Source: SHXR01 sp046160305 | GTDB taxonomy: Bacteria > Pseudomonadota > Gammaproteobacteria > Burkholderiales > SG8-39 | Reading direction: 5' to 3' | DNA length: 64,000 nt | Assembly: GCA_046160305.1 (NCBI GenBank) | Contig: JBJXGX010000272.1 | Span: 1-64,000 of the forward strand | Shown here: piece by piece, positions 51,507 through 60,219 of the stretch | How positions within the stretch are numbered: position 1 is the stretch's first letter | Layout: each line of letters opens with the position of its first letter | Notes under the pieces: model-generated | Told to the model about the DNA's origin: nothing | The model's input: the letters and a program-made list of their open reading frames with translations, nothing else | The model's database searches: none | Made by a program: the position numbers and the translations under genes

Positions 51507-52382
51507 ATGAAACGCGTCCTGCTTTTTCTTGGTACCAATGTAGCCATCGTGCTGGTGCTGTCGGTCACGATGCGGGTTCTTGGCGTCGAGCCTTACCTCA
51601 ATGCCAATGGCCTCGATCTCACTTCGCTATTGATCTTTGCCGCGGTGATGGGTTTTGGCGGCTCGTTCATCTCGCTCGCGATCTCCAAGTGGACCGCCAA
51701 GCGGGCGATGGGCGTGCGGGTGATCGAAACACCAGCGAATGACACCGAGCTCTGGTTGGTGGACACCGTCCGCAAGTACGCCGCGCAAGCGGGCATCAAG
51801 ATGCCTGAGGTTGGAATATTCGATTCGCCGGAAATGAACGCCTTTGCCACCGGCATGAGCAAGAACAGCTCACTCATCGCGGTCTCCACCGGTCTCTTGC
51901 GGCAAATGACACGCAAGGAAGCCGAGGCAGTCGTCGGGCATGAGGTGGCTCACGCCGCCAACGGTGACATGGTGACCCTCGCGCTGATACAAGGTGTGGT
52001 GAATACCTTCGTCATATTTCTTTCCCGCGTAATTGGTCATGTCGTGGACAAGGTCGTCTTCAAGACTGAACGCGGCCACGGCCCGGCGTTCTTCGTCACC
52101 ATGGTCGTTGCCGAGCTCGTATTGGGGGTACTCGCCTCCATCATCGTCATGTGGTTCTCGCGACGGCGCGAATTCCGTGCCGATCAGGGCGGCGCCGATC
52201 TAGCCGGACGACAGAACATGATCGCTGCACTCGAGCGCTTGAGCGCGCGGCGCCCGGAAGGCCTTCCCGACAAGATGGCCGCCTTCGGCATCGCCGGCGG
52301 CCGTGGCGGTGGCATCAAGCGACTGTTCATGACGCATCCGCCGCTGGAAGAACGAATCGCTGCGCTGCGAGAAGCGAAGTAG
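51507..52382 (+). CDS. htpX: HtpX membrane zinc metalloprotease
   Basis: A 291-residue M48-family protease of the inner membrane, involved in quality control of membrane proteins. It has two N-terminal helices, the zinc motif VVGHEVAHAANGDM (His145, Glu146, His149), two further helices (NTFVIFLSRVIGHVVDK and MVVAELVLGVLASIIVMWF) and the third ligand region REFRADQGGADL. The C-terminal MTHPPLEERIAALREAK is standard for HtpX. The length is normal and all key residues are present. Confidence 0.95.
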   Translation: MKRVLLFLGTNVAIVLVLSVTMRVLGVEPYLNANGLDLTSLLIFAAVMGFGGSFISLAISKWTAKRAMGVRVIETPANDTELWLVDTVRKYAAQAGIKMPEVGIFDSPEMNAFATGMSKNSSLIAVSTGLLRQMTRKEAEAVVGHEVAHAANGDMVTLALIQGVVNTFVIFLSRVIGHVVDKVVFKTERGHGPAFFVTMVVAELVLGVLASIIVMWFSRRREFRADQGGADLAGRQNMIAALERLSARRPEGLPDKMAAFGIAGGRGGGIKRLFMTHPPLEERIAALREAK

Positions 52383-52550
52383 CGGCCACGGCACAAGCGA
52401 GCAATACCATGTCACACCTCGACACGACGAACCATAGGACCTTGAACAATGCGATTGCCAATCCGTCGAACTGCAGGAGGTTCATGGCGCCGCATCGCAT
52501 CGTCACGGCGTCATACCGACGCGCGGAATGCGTAAGGGGGCGTCTACGCA

Positions 52551-53243
52551 GTGCGTCAATCCATTGAATCGAGCATGTCGGGGCACGCCGATCGATACCA
52601 CTACTTGACCATCCCGATCAGTCTTGCATCAATCGCCGCAATCGCGCTCATCGGCGCGCATTGGATATGCCATGGTGCCTCCTGCACAGCGCATTCGCTG
52701 GATGCGCGAGTCCTCCACTGGTTCGCCAGTAACCGCTCCCCGCTGCTGGACGATTTACTATCGATATTCACTTGGCTCGGCTCACTTGCGGTACTCCTGC
52801 CGCTCGCAGCCTTTGCAATTCTGTGTCTGATCCGATTGCAAAGGCATCGCGAAGCGATCTTCGTCGGCGCGGCCCTCGTGGGAATCAGCGCATTGACTCA
52901 CTGGATGAAATGGGCGGTTGCGCGACCGCGACCCAATTGGCATGAAGCGGTGGTCGCCATGCCCATCGATCTCTCCTTTCCAAGTGCCCATGCTGCGCAG
53001 ATCACAGCGTTTGTGATTGCCCTTGTCGTCGTGCTCAAGCACCTCAGGATGCCTCGACTGGAACACATCGCGGCGTTCGGTGCAATACTCATCCTGATCG
53101 TCAGCGTATCGCGGCTATACCTGCAGGTACATTTTCCATCCGATGTGCTGGCCGGATGTCTCGCGGCTGCGCTCTGGGTTGCAGCCTTAGCCCACCTGCT
53201 GCCGGTTCGGCATGACGCGCCGCGCGGCGTTGCCAACGATTGA
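52551..53243 (+). CDS. PAP2-family membrane phosphatase
   Basis: A 230-residue membrane protein with the three phosphatase motifs: KWAVARPRPNW, FPSAHAAQITAF (PSAH) and SRLYLQVHFPSDVLAG. About six hydrophobic helices surround them. Such enzymes dephosphorylate phosphatidate, undecaprenyl diphosphate or related lipids. The GTG at 52551 follows AAGGGGG at some distance; the ATG at 52575 is an alternative start. It lies just upstream of dgkA (10-base gap), which suits a lipid-phosphate role. Confidence 0.88.
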   Translation: MRQSIESSMSGHADRYHYLTIPISLASIAAIALIGAHWICHGASCTAHSLDARVLHWFASNRSPLLDDLLSIFTWLGSLAVLLPLAAFAILCLIRLQRHREAIFVGAALVGISALTHWMKWAVARPRPNWHEAVVAMPIDLSFPSAHAAQITAFVIALVVVLKHLRMPRLEHIAAFGAILILIVSVSRLYLQVHFPSDVLAGCLAAALWVAALAHLLPVRHDAPRGVAND

Positions 53244-53253
53244 CTGGACTCCC

Positions 53254-53631
53254 ATGAAAAACAAATTCACCGGTACCGGCGAGCGCGGCTACCACCCACT
53301 TCGCAAGATTGCAACAGTGATCTCGGGACTGCGGTTCGCAGTCGTTCACGATTTCAGCGTTGCGTACAAGTTGGTGCTGTCGGCGGTGATGCTGATCGCA
53401 GTGCTCGCCTTGCGCGATTGGATCGATGCCCTGCTCATCTTGCTTGCGACCGGTTTAGTGCTCGTTGCTGAGATCTTCAACAGTGCCATCGAAGCGATTT
53501 GCGACTTTGTTGAAGAGCGTCACAATGAAAAAATAAAAGTGATCAAGGACGTCGCCGCCGCAGCCGTTGGGATCAGCATCGTCGTATGGGCCATCGTTCT
53601 TGGCGCCGAGCTTAGCAAGCTATGGGCCTGA
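53254..53631 (+). CDS. dgkA: Diacylglycerol kinase
   Basis: A 125-residue prokaryotic-type DgkA with three helices. The catalytic region reads VLVAEIFNSAIEAICDFVEE (family pattern ELLNSAIEAVVD), and the amphipathic N-terminus has LRKIATVISGLRFAVVHD. It recycles diacylglycerol to phosphatidate, or phosphorylates undecaprenol in some bacteria. With the PAP2 phosphatase upstream it forms a plausible lipid-phosphate pair. Confidence 0.95.
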   Translation: MKNKFTGTGERGYHPLRKIATVISGLRFAVVHDFSVAYKLVLSAVMLIAVLALRDWIDALLILLATGLVLVAEIFNSAIEAICDFVEERHNEKIKVIKDVAAAAVGISIVVWAIVLGAELSKLWA

Positions 53632-53846
53632 AATCGCCACGAAACAAAGGTGCGATGTCTCCCGGCCCCAAGCGCAGGCATCGCATCTCCGCGGTGTGGC
53701 AAGGATTGCGCTCCATTGTCGGTGCCGATCCTAGCAATGACCGAACATCATCCGATTTATACGAAACTTCCGTTCCCATTTATCTGCTTTTTATGAATTA
53801 TCGACTCGGCTATCCTGCGATCACCTAAAGCACTTGGAGATCGAGA

Positions 53847-54002
53847 ATGGCTGATATTGCGATCGGCATTGCATTGCTGGGGGCACTGACCTTCGTGGTG
53901 GCCGGCTACGAGCATGCACGGAAAAACCCGCGCGACGCAATGGTCCTTGCGGGCTTTGGCGCCCTATTCACGGTTGGTGCGGGCGCTGCCTGGTTCGCTT
54001 GA
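53847..54002 (+). CDS. Small two-helix membrane protein
   Basis: A 51-residue protein (MADIAIGIALLGALTFVVAG... AGFGALFTVGAGAAWFA). Two hydrophobic helices flank the loop YEHARKNPRDAM, a compact hairpin shape. GGAGA lies 6 bases before the ATG, and the frame ends at a TGA at 54000-54002. No homologous family is known to me. Good start signals and hydrophobic composition make it a credible gene. Confidence 0.6.
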   Translation: MADIAIGIALLGALTFVVAGYEHARKNPRDAMVLAGFGALFTVGAGAAWFA

Positions 54003-54041
54003 TAGCATCCCACCTATCACCCGATACGAGAGGCGAACTTC

Positions 54042-55028
54042 GTAGAATGGCTACTCGAGTTTCTTAACCAATCATTTCTTGGCCAAGAAGTTTGACTTTG
54101 GCTCACCTTCCTCGCCATCGTCGTCGCCTTGCTGGCGTTCGATCTTGGCGTTCTACACAAAGGCAATGAAGAGATCGGCATTCGCGAAAGCCTCTTGCTG
54201 TCGGCGGGCTACATCGGTGTAGCGCTCCTGTTCGGCGCTTGGTTGTGGTCACAGCTTGCAGCCGAAAGCGGCATCGAATATTTCACCGGATTCGTCATCG
54301 AGAAATCTCTCTCGATGGACAACGTTTTTGTCATCGCGCTGATCTTTTCCTACTTTCCCATCCCGCGCCAATACCAGCACCGCGTGCTGTTCTGGGGCAT
54401 CCTCGCCGTCATTGTGCTGCGCGCGATCATGATCGGTTTGGGTGCCGCGCTCGTTTCACAGTTCAGCTGGATTCTGTATCTATTCGGTGCGTTCCTCGTG
54501 CTCACCGGTATCAAGATGCTTTGGATGGTCGATCATCAGCCGAACCTGGATCGGAACCCGATGCTGATCTTGCTGCGCAAGATCATGCGCGTGACACCGA
54601 CGCTCCACGGCAGTGCGTTTTTGTCCGGCACCCCGATCCCGTGACGGGCAAGAGCGTACTGTGGGCGACACCTTTGTTCTTCGCGTTATGCCTGGTGGAG
54701 TTCGCTGATCTGATCTTCGCTGTCGACTCCGTTCCCGCCATCTTCGCGATCACGACCGATCCATTCATCGTCTACACCAGCAATGTCTTCGCCATCCTCG
54801 GGCTTGCGTGCCTTGTACTTTGCGTTGGCGGCAATGATCCACCGTTTCAAGTACCTCAAATACGCCCTCACACTGGTCCTGGTGTTCATTGGATCGCAGA
54901 TCTTCTTGGTCGGCATTGTCGGAAAAATTCCGGCTTCCGTGAGCCTATTGGTCACCGCGATCCTGGTCGCAGGCGGCGTGATCATATCGATGTCGAAGAC
55001 TCGCAGCGACCAAGCGGCGTGCGCATGA
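54042..55028 (+). pseudogene. TerC-family (Alx-like) gene with several inactivating changes
   Basis: Pieces in three frames together give a full TerC protein: EWLLEFLNQSFLGQEV, FLAIVVALLAFDLGVLHKGN, GFVIEKSLSMDNVFVIALIF, ATPLFFALCLVEFADLIFAV, TDPFIVYTSNVFAILGL and RALYFALAAMIHRFKYLKYA. The changes are: a GTA where a start codon is expected 8 bases after GAGAGG; TGA at 54093-54095 where homologues have Trp; a missing T in the run at 54618-54622; and an extra G at 54800-54802. Both indels lie in short homopolymer runs and could be sequencing errors, but the start and stop changes could not be explained that way. The acidic and DN residues of the metal path are still encoded. Confidence 0.8.
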
Positions 55029-55170
55029 CCATACTGACTTCGATCTTTCCTCGCACTCCCGTTGGGCACCAGCGCAGCGGCGTTGATTTCGGAACCGAGA
55101 TGTTCGCATCGACCTCGTCTATCCCGGCACTACACATCGTTGGCGATGGTCGATGACAGAAGGATCAGAC

Positions 55171-56063
55171 ATGAACGATGCGGAACGCCGCGGAATCCTG
55201 CTCATCGCGCTTTTTGCCGCCTTTGCCGATGGCGCAAAAGACGAGCGCGAACGCGAGCGCATCAAAGAAATTGGCCGTACCCTCGCGGGCGAGATGGACA
55301 TGGACTTCCCCACGATGCTGCAGGCTGTGCTGCTGAAGCGACAGACTGTGCACGACGCGGCACGCATGCTCGAATCGAACGAATCGAAACAACTGGCATT
55401 CGAGCTGGCCGTCTGCGTGTGCGATGCGGACGGCACGAGCAACGCTGCTGAACGCAGGTTTCTCAAGGAGCTGCGTGTAGCCCTCAATTTGGACTGGGAC
55501 ACTGCGCAGACACTCCAGCGGGAAGCTGATGAAATCTCGGCGTTGCCGTTAGCCGGCCCGGTTGCAGCGGCCACCGAGGCGCCAAGACCCGCCTCGGACG
55601 ACCTGGACAAGACCATTCTCAATTATTCGGTATTGAATGGCGCACTCGAACTGCTTCCGCAATCGGTGGCGACAATGGCGATCATTCCACTGCAGATGAA
55701 GATGGTCTACCGTATCGGCAAAGCGCATGGCTATGAGCTTAATCGCGGTCACGTGAAGGATCTGCTTGCCAGATTGGCGCGGCAATTCTTGGCTCGACGA
55801 TCGACGATGCGAGCATCGCATCGGTCGTCGGTAACATGCCGAGTTCACCAACCGCGATCGCGCCATGGATCGACGAAATTGCCGGATTGGCCGCACCGCT
55901 CTTTACCGGATTGGGGGCCCTCGCGACGGCAGGCGCGCTCTGCGGCTACGTGCTGGTAAAGCGGTCTGGATTGCGCCCATCTGGTGGCGTGCCGCGCGCC
56001 GGCGTGGCACTACGCGCGCATCGAGGCCCGCTAAATCGACGACCCACAGCGACAGGTGATTGA
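55171..56063 (+). pseudogene. TerB-like protein gene with a frameshift
   Basis: The ATG at 55171 follows AAGGA and encodes a TerB-like helical N-terminus (GILLIALFAAFADGAKDERE, AFELAVCVCDADGTSNAAE). A C-terminal membrane-associated region follows (NGALELLPQSVATMAIIPLQ, HGYELNRGHVKDLLA). Near 55769 the frame changes. The next frame continues plausibly as QIGAAILGSTIDDASIASVV, then APLFTGLGALATAGALCGYV, ending at 56063. One missing C at the CC of 55769-55770 explains it. Without correction, the first frame ends at 55959 with an arginine-rich tail. This may be a real mutation or a read error. Confidence 0.65.
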
Positions 56064-56234
56064 CTAGGCGGTCTTCAGCTTCGTTCGAAACGAGTAGAGA
56101 TCCGACTCGCTCAACATCTCTATCGCGCGCAGTTGACGCATCCCATCTTCGACCAGCGAGCGCCAATCGTCGCGCAACACCAGCTTGCGTTGAAAGGTGC
56201 TTTCAACAATCTCCCGCACGGCACGCTCAATCAT
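56064..56234 (-). CDS. Small helical protein, unassigned
   Basis: A 56-residue frame: MIERAVREIVESTFQRKLVL, then RDDWRSLVEDGMRQLRAIE and MLSESDLYSFRTKLKTA. The balanced charges and periodic hydrophobics suggest a helical protein rather than random sequence. No clear ribosome site precedes the ATG, so it could be the tail of a lost gene. The following stretch up to 56527 shows no further gene. Confidence 0.4.
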   Translation of the reverse strand: MIERAVREIVESTFQRKLVLRDDWRSLVEDGMRQLRAIEMLSESDLYSFRTKLKTA

Positions 56235-56527
56235 GCGGTTACGGGGACTTCAGTTCAGCATGCAACTGTTGTCGCGCGTCGCGATTTCACAGATTTTTCC
56301 GAACTTCGCGGAACTGCTGAAATGAACTCCGGGAAAGCGGCGGACACCGAACACCAGGCGGGGAATTGCCTATAGTTTTCCATCGGATGGTGCGTTGCGG
56401 GAGTCAGGAAAATTGAGGAACCAGAATAAAATTTCCCTTCGACGACACCCGCTGCTCTTGGCAAGGGATACCACCGAAGGGAGAAGGGGGGCGGAGAGGT
56501 AGCCCTAGAAATCCTCGCGCGCGGCCG

Positions 56528-57004
56528 TCATGCGGCCAACCGCAGTGGAGCGCCGCGCTCCGGCGTGGGCTCGGTGGCACGCAGAAGCCGCTGATACAGG
56601 TCGTCGATGCGAAGATTCCAACGCGTAAGCACGTGTTTGAACATATCCAACTCGACCGCGCTAAGCCCGTCCTCCGCTGCGAGAACATTTAGTGCGAGGA
56701 CGCACACGAGGATGCGCTTTTTCGAATCATCGACTGCCGCAAGGACCCTGTCGATGCGATCTGGATCGAGGAGTTGGATGCGGCCATCGGCATCCTCGGC
56801 GGCAAGTAGATCGGCGCAGAATGAATGGGCGACTTCGACAAAGATAGAGCGCTTGATCCCTAGTAGACGAAATGCCTGGAGGCTGGCCAGCGCGTCGATC
56901 TCGCGCCGGCCGAGTCTGCCATCGCCGATCATCAGCATGAATAAGACCCGGGCGAGGGCCTGCGGGCTGTTGCGTCGGTAGTATCGGATCGGATGTGGCT
57001 TCAT
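56528..57004 (-). CDS. TerB-like helical protein
   Basis: A 158-residue all-helical protein: RRNSPQALARVLFMLMIGDG, RLGRREIDALASLQAFRLLG, FCADLLAAEDADGRIQLLD and RILVCVLALNVLAAEDGLSA. The repeated acidic ADG/DGR-containing helices resemble TerB-type tellurite-resistance proteins, which bind metal through acidic residues. Its exact role is unknown. It sits among TerC and TerB remnants, so a shared stress-response function was likely once present. Confidence 0.7.
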   Translation of the reverse strand: MKPHPIRYYRRNSPQALARVLFMLMIGDGRLGRREIDALASLQAFRLLGIKRSIFVEVAHSFCADLLAAEDADGRIQLLDPDRIDRVLAAVDDSKKRILVCVLALNVLAAEDGLSAVELDMFKHVLTRWNLRIDDLYQRLLRATEPTPERGAPLRLAA

Positions 57005-57062
57005 GTTTGTACCATTTCAGTGGATGTTGGTGAGTGGCAATCGTATGACGGGCGGGGGCCAA

Positions 57063-57422
57063 TCAAGCGGTGGCGCGGATTCGACGGTGACTTGACTGGC
57101 GAGCAGAGCCACCATATGCATCGATCCCATTTCGACCGGACAAGCGAAACTTCCGCGGGCCCGTGAAGCTGGCCTTGGTTTCCGAGGTCCGGGAGTAGGG
57201 GGTGCCGGTCATGACGTCATCGTCATCATCGATCCACGTATCGCTCGTCTTATGCTGACGCCGCAAGCGGTGCTGATCATATTTTGGCGAAGGGTCGAAT
57301 GCTCCATCCTCCCCTAGTTCGAACGCACGTTGTGGTGCGAGGAGTGTCGATCGCCGCGGTTGCTTTACGCTGCCGGGTGCCGTGCCAAGGGCAATGGCAT
57401 CCAGACGGGTGTGCATGATCAT
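57063..57422 (-). CDS. Hypothetical basic protein
   Basis: A 119-residue frame that starts MIMHTRLDAIALGTAPGS after a GGAG at good distance. It contains an acidic patch (WIDDDDDVMTG) and basic ends. No domain is recognisable. It lies between the TerB-like gene and the sensor kinase, all on the minus strand. Low confidence that it is translated. Confidence 0.4.
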   Translation of the reverse strand: MIMHTRLDAIALGTAPGSVKQPRRSTLLAPQRAFELGEDGAFDPSPKYDQHRLRRQHKTSDTWIDDDDDVMTGTPYSRTSETKASFTGPRKFRLSGRNGIDAYGGSARQSSHRRIRATA

Positions 57423-57522
57423 GTTTCGCTCCATTCAAGTTCACGTTTAGGTCGGAGCAGTTTTGCTTGCCGACGTGAATGAAGCATCGGCCGCGCGTGC
57501 CAACGACAATCTGACGACAAGA

Positions 57523-58902
57523 TTACGAATGCGTAAGGATCGGAGAGTTGGCGGGCAGCCGAAATCCAATGCGTGTCGCGTGCCGTTGGCTGGTGGCGAA
57601 CACGTCTCCGCCATGCATACTCGCGATGGCTTTGACGATGGCCAAGCCAAGTCCGTGCTGCTGATCGCGTGCCGTCCGCGCCTTATCGACGCGAAAGAAG
57701 CGCGCAAAGAGATTGGGCAGATGCTGCGGATCGATTTCAGGTCCCGGATTCAATACATACACTTCGATTCCTGCCTCGGTTGGACCGAGGCCGATTTCCA
57801 TCGACCCTCCGCGCGGGGTATAGCGAATGGCATTGCTGACCAGGTTAGAGAGCGCGCGCCGAATTAGTCCGGGATCCGCAGGCACGGTTACTGCACCTGT
57901 GACCGTCGCCTTGATTCCGGCTTCATCGAGCGCGGATTCGTAGTACTCGAGAACCTTCTTGGCTTCTTCGTCCAGACGCACGCTTTGATATCGCTCGACA
58001 CGTTCCCCGCGATCCGCCCGGGCAAGAAAAAGCATATCGTTCACCATGCTCTTCATCCGCTCGAGTTCCTCCATATTCGGGCCTAGCGTTTCCCGATACA
58101 CAGCCGCGTCGCGCTCTGCTGAGAGGGCCAATTCCGTCCCGGCGATGAGGTTTGCTAGCGGCGTTCGGAGTTCATGCGCGACATCAGCGTTAGACGCCTC
58201 CATTTGTTCATAGGAAAGCGCCAGGCGATCCAGCACGCCGTTGAACGCGGCGCCAAGCTCGCGCAGCTCTGCCGGCAGTGATGAGGTATCGAGCCGCTTG
58301 CCTAGGCGTGCCGGATCAATCATGGCCGCCTCCTCGGCGATTCGCCGAACCGGCGCCAAGGCCCGCCGGGCCACCGCGCGTCCAAGCCCCGCGACGAGAA
58401 CTACGCTCACGATTGTCGCGGCCGCCAGCGCCAGACGAAATTCGGCGAGCGTGCGTTGGATGGCCCGCTCATCCAATGCGACGATAATCTCGGAACCCGG
58501 AAAGGCCTCGCCCTTCGCAAGGGCGCTCACCAAACCGCGCATAGGCACGCCATCTTCCCGAATCACCGCAAGATCGTTACCGTCTCTTGCGGCGATCGTC
58601 GGCATGCGCCGTCCACCATAGATGGCCGCGCCTTGCGAATCGCTGATCCATACCCTCAACTGGCCATGGCCGATGACGATGTCATCGATGATTCGTTGCA
58701 GATTGGACCAGCCGGCGGGGTCTCTCACTTCACTCGCAAGATGCCTGATCAACTCAATTTTCCCGGCGAGCTCTTCGGCTTGGCGGTTGGCCAACTCGCG
58801 CCGCAACTCCATGTAGAGGACGACGCACGCCGCGCCGATGGTGACACAGGCAACCACCGTGAACAGCGCCGTGAGGACGAACGCGATCGAACGATTGCGC
58901 AC
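57523..58902 (-). CDS. CusS-type heavy-metal sensor histidine kinase
   Basis: A 459-residue kinase. Helix 1 (IAFVLTALFTVVACVTIGAA), a periplasmic sensor region (about 32-150), helix 2 (AAATIVSVVLVAGLG) and a HAMP region (ARRALAPVRRIAEEAAM) precede a HisKA box SNADVAHELRTPLANLIAG (His243). The ATPase has LSNLVSNAIRYTPRGG (N box) and HGLGLAIVKAIASMHGGDVF (G boxes). The layout fits the CusS/CopS/IrlS class. The GTG start lies inside the reading frame of the response regulator, which overlaps by 154 bases. It probably senses copper or a similar metal, given the CusF-like gene. Confidence 0.92.
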   Translation of the reverse strand: MRNRSIAFVLTALFTVVACVTIGAACVVLYMELRRELANRQAEELAGKIELIRHLASEVRDPAGWSNLQRIIDDIVIGHGQLRVWISDSQGAAIYGGRRMPTIAARDGNDLAVIREDGVPMRGLVSALAKGEAFPGSEIIVALDERAIQRTLAEFRLALAAATIVSVVLVAGLGRAVARRALAPVRRIAEEAAMIDPARLGKRLDTSSLPAELRELGAAFNGVLDRLALSYEQMEASNADVAHELRTPLANLIAGTELALSAERDAAVYRETLGPNMEELERMKSMVNDMLFLARADRGERVERYQSVRLDEEAKKVLEYYESALDEAGIKATVTGAVTVPADPGLIRRALSNLVSNAIRYTPRGGSMEIGLGPTEAGIEVYVLNPGPEIDPQHLPNLFARFFRVDKARTARDQQHGLGLAIVKAIASMHGGDVFATSQRHATRIGFRLPANSPILTHS

Positions 58903-59588
58903 AGTCTGCGGTCCGCCCGATCCTCGATCACGTAGCCCATGCCACGAACGGTATGCAGCAACCTCTTCGGATAGGGATCGTCAAGCTTCGCGCGCAGTCG
59001 GCGGACCGCGACCTCGACGACATTCGTGTCGCTGTCGAAATTCATGTCCCACACCTGCTCGGCGAGCTGCGACCGGGAGAGGACCTGGCCGCGCCGGCGC
59101 AGCAGGACCGAAAGTAGTGTGAACTCCTTGGCGGTGAGATCCAATCGATCTCCCGAACGGAACGCGCGGCGGCTCGCCAGATCGACTTCGAGGTCGGCGA
59201 GCTTGAGCGCCGTCGATTCCTGAGTACGCCCGCGCCGGAGCAAAGCCTGAATGCGGGCCAATAGCTCTGAAAAGGCGAACGGTTTCACCAGATAGTCGTC
59301 GGCACCGCTTTGCAGGCCCCGTACGCGATCGTCGATCTTGTCGCGCGCGGTGAGCATCAATACCGGAGTGCCCTTCGATCGGCGCAGCGCGGCCAGCACC
59401 CCAAAGCCGTCTACGCCGGGCAGCATCACATCGAGCACGACCAGGTCATACTCGCCCTCCGTCGCAAGATGCCGGCCATCGATGCCATTGCGCGCCAGAT
59501 CGACCACGAAGCCGTTTTCGGTGAGCGCCTTCTGGAGATAGTCGGCGGTCTTGTGTTCGTCCTCGACAATCAAAACACGCATGAACAT
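58749..59588 (-). CDS. CusR-type response regulator with an extended C-terminus
   Basis: A receiver domain (MRVLIVEDEHKTADYLQKAL, phospho-Asp53 in LVVLDVMLPGVDGFG, Lys in DYLVKPF) and an OmpR-type winged helix (LDLTAKEFTLLSVLLRRRGQ, TNVVEVAVRRLRAKLDDP) end normally at HTVRGMGYVIED (about residue 230). The frame then runs on about 50 more residues of arginine/serine-rich sequence, through the beginning of the kinase gene. Typical CusR/CopR proteins stop within a few residues of RGMGYV. Either the stop codon has been lost or the overlap is real. Confidence 0.9.
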   Translation of the reverse strand: MFMRVLIVEDEHKTADYLQKALTENGFVVDLARNGIDGRHLATEGEYDLVVLDVMLPGVDGFGVLAALRRSKGTPVLMLTARDKIDDRVRGLQSGADDYLVKPFAFSELLARIQALLRRGRTQESTALKLADLEVDLASRRAFRSGDRLDLTAKEFTLLSVLLRRRGQVLSRSQLAEQVWDMNFDSDTNVVEVAVRRLRAKLDDPYPKRLLHTVRGMGYVIEDRADRRLCAIVRSRSSSRRCSRWLPVSPSARRASSSTWSCGASWPTAKPKSSPGKLS

Positions 59589-59639
59589 GGAGTTCCGAGA
59601 AGGTGGGTTCGATGGTATCGCCAGCGCAAGGACCCATTC

Positions 59640-59655
59640 ATTACAAATTCGTAAT
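59640..59655. promoter_or_regulatory. Candidate CopR/CusR-type operator (cop box)
   Basis: ATTACAAATTCGTAAT is a near-perfect palindrome (ATTAC-n6-GTAAT) in the 136-base gap between the divergent response regulator gene and the CusF-like gene. Heavy-metal response regulators of the CopR/PcoR/CusR group bind ATTACn6GTAAT-like boxes, as I recall. It could drive both directions when copper is high. Confidence 0.7.
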
Positions 59656-59724
59656 CACCCGGTAAGCGAAACATCCCCATCAGCGCTTTAGTCTTGATGA
59701 AATGTTTGTGCGTGGAGCGCGCCG

Positions 59725-60084
59725 ATGAATAATGAGAGATTAGCGTGTCTGACGATGGCTGGGTTGGTTGCGTGGGGCTTTTACCCAGCCGACGGCATGG
59801 CCGAGAGCGCGTCGACCCGCGGGTGGGCGCCGAATCGAATCACCGAGGCCTCATACCGGCCGGACTTGTTCGTGGACGGTGTGGTGCGGATGGTGGATCG
59901 CGCCGGTGGCAATATCATCTTGCGCCATGGTCCGATTGAGAATCTTGGGATCCCACCCATGACGATGACGTTTCGGATAATCGATTCGCGCCTGATCGAA
60001 TCCCTCGAAGCGGGAACTGCCGTACGATTTGCGGCCGACCGCCTTGAAGGCAAGTTCACGATCGTGCATCTTGAGCGTCGGTAG
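59725..60084 (+). CDS. CusF-like periplasmic copper-binding protein
   Basis: A 119-residue protein with a signal peptide (MNNERLACLTMAGLVAWGFY to about ADGMAES). The mature part is an OB-like small domain: VDGVVRMVDRAGGNIILRHG, then IPPMTMTFRI. His68, Met79 and Met81 correspond to the CusF copper ligands; the CusF Trp is replaced by Pro. It probably binds Cu(I) or Ag(I) in the periplasm. No CusCBA pump is in view. The divergent CusRS-type pair and the palindromic site suggest copper induction. Confidence 0.85.
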   Translation: MNNERLACLTMAGLVAWGFYPADGMAESASTRGWAPNRITEASYRPDLFVDGVVRMVDRAGGNIILRHGPIENLGIPPMTMTFRIIDSRLIESLEAGTAVRFAADRLEGKFTIVHLERR

Positions 60085-60219
60085 TCTGAGCATTGATCAA
60101 CACGCGAATTTCCCAGCCGAGCCTCCCTTGAAGCTGCTTGCGGGCGCCTCCATATAGGGCACGGCGGTGGCGATCGGTTGCGCGCGACCAGGGAAAAATC
60201 GTTCCGGAATGGAAGGCCC

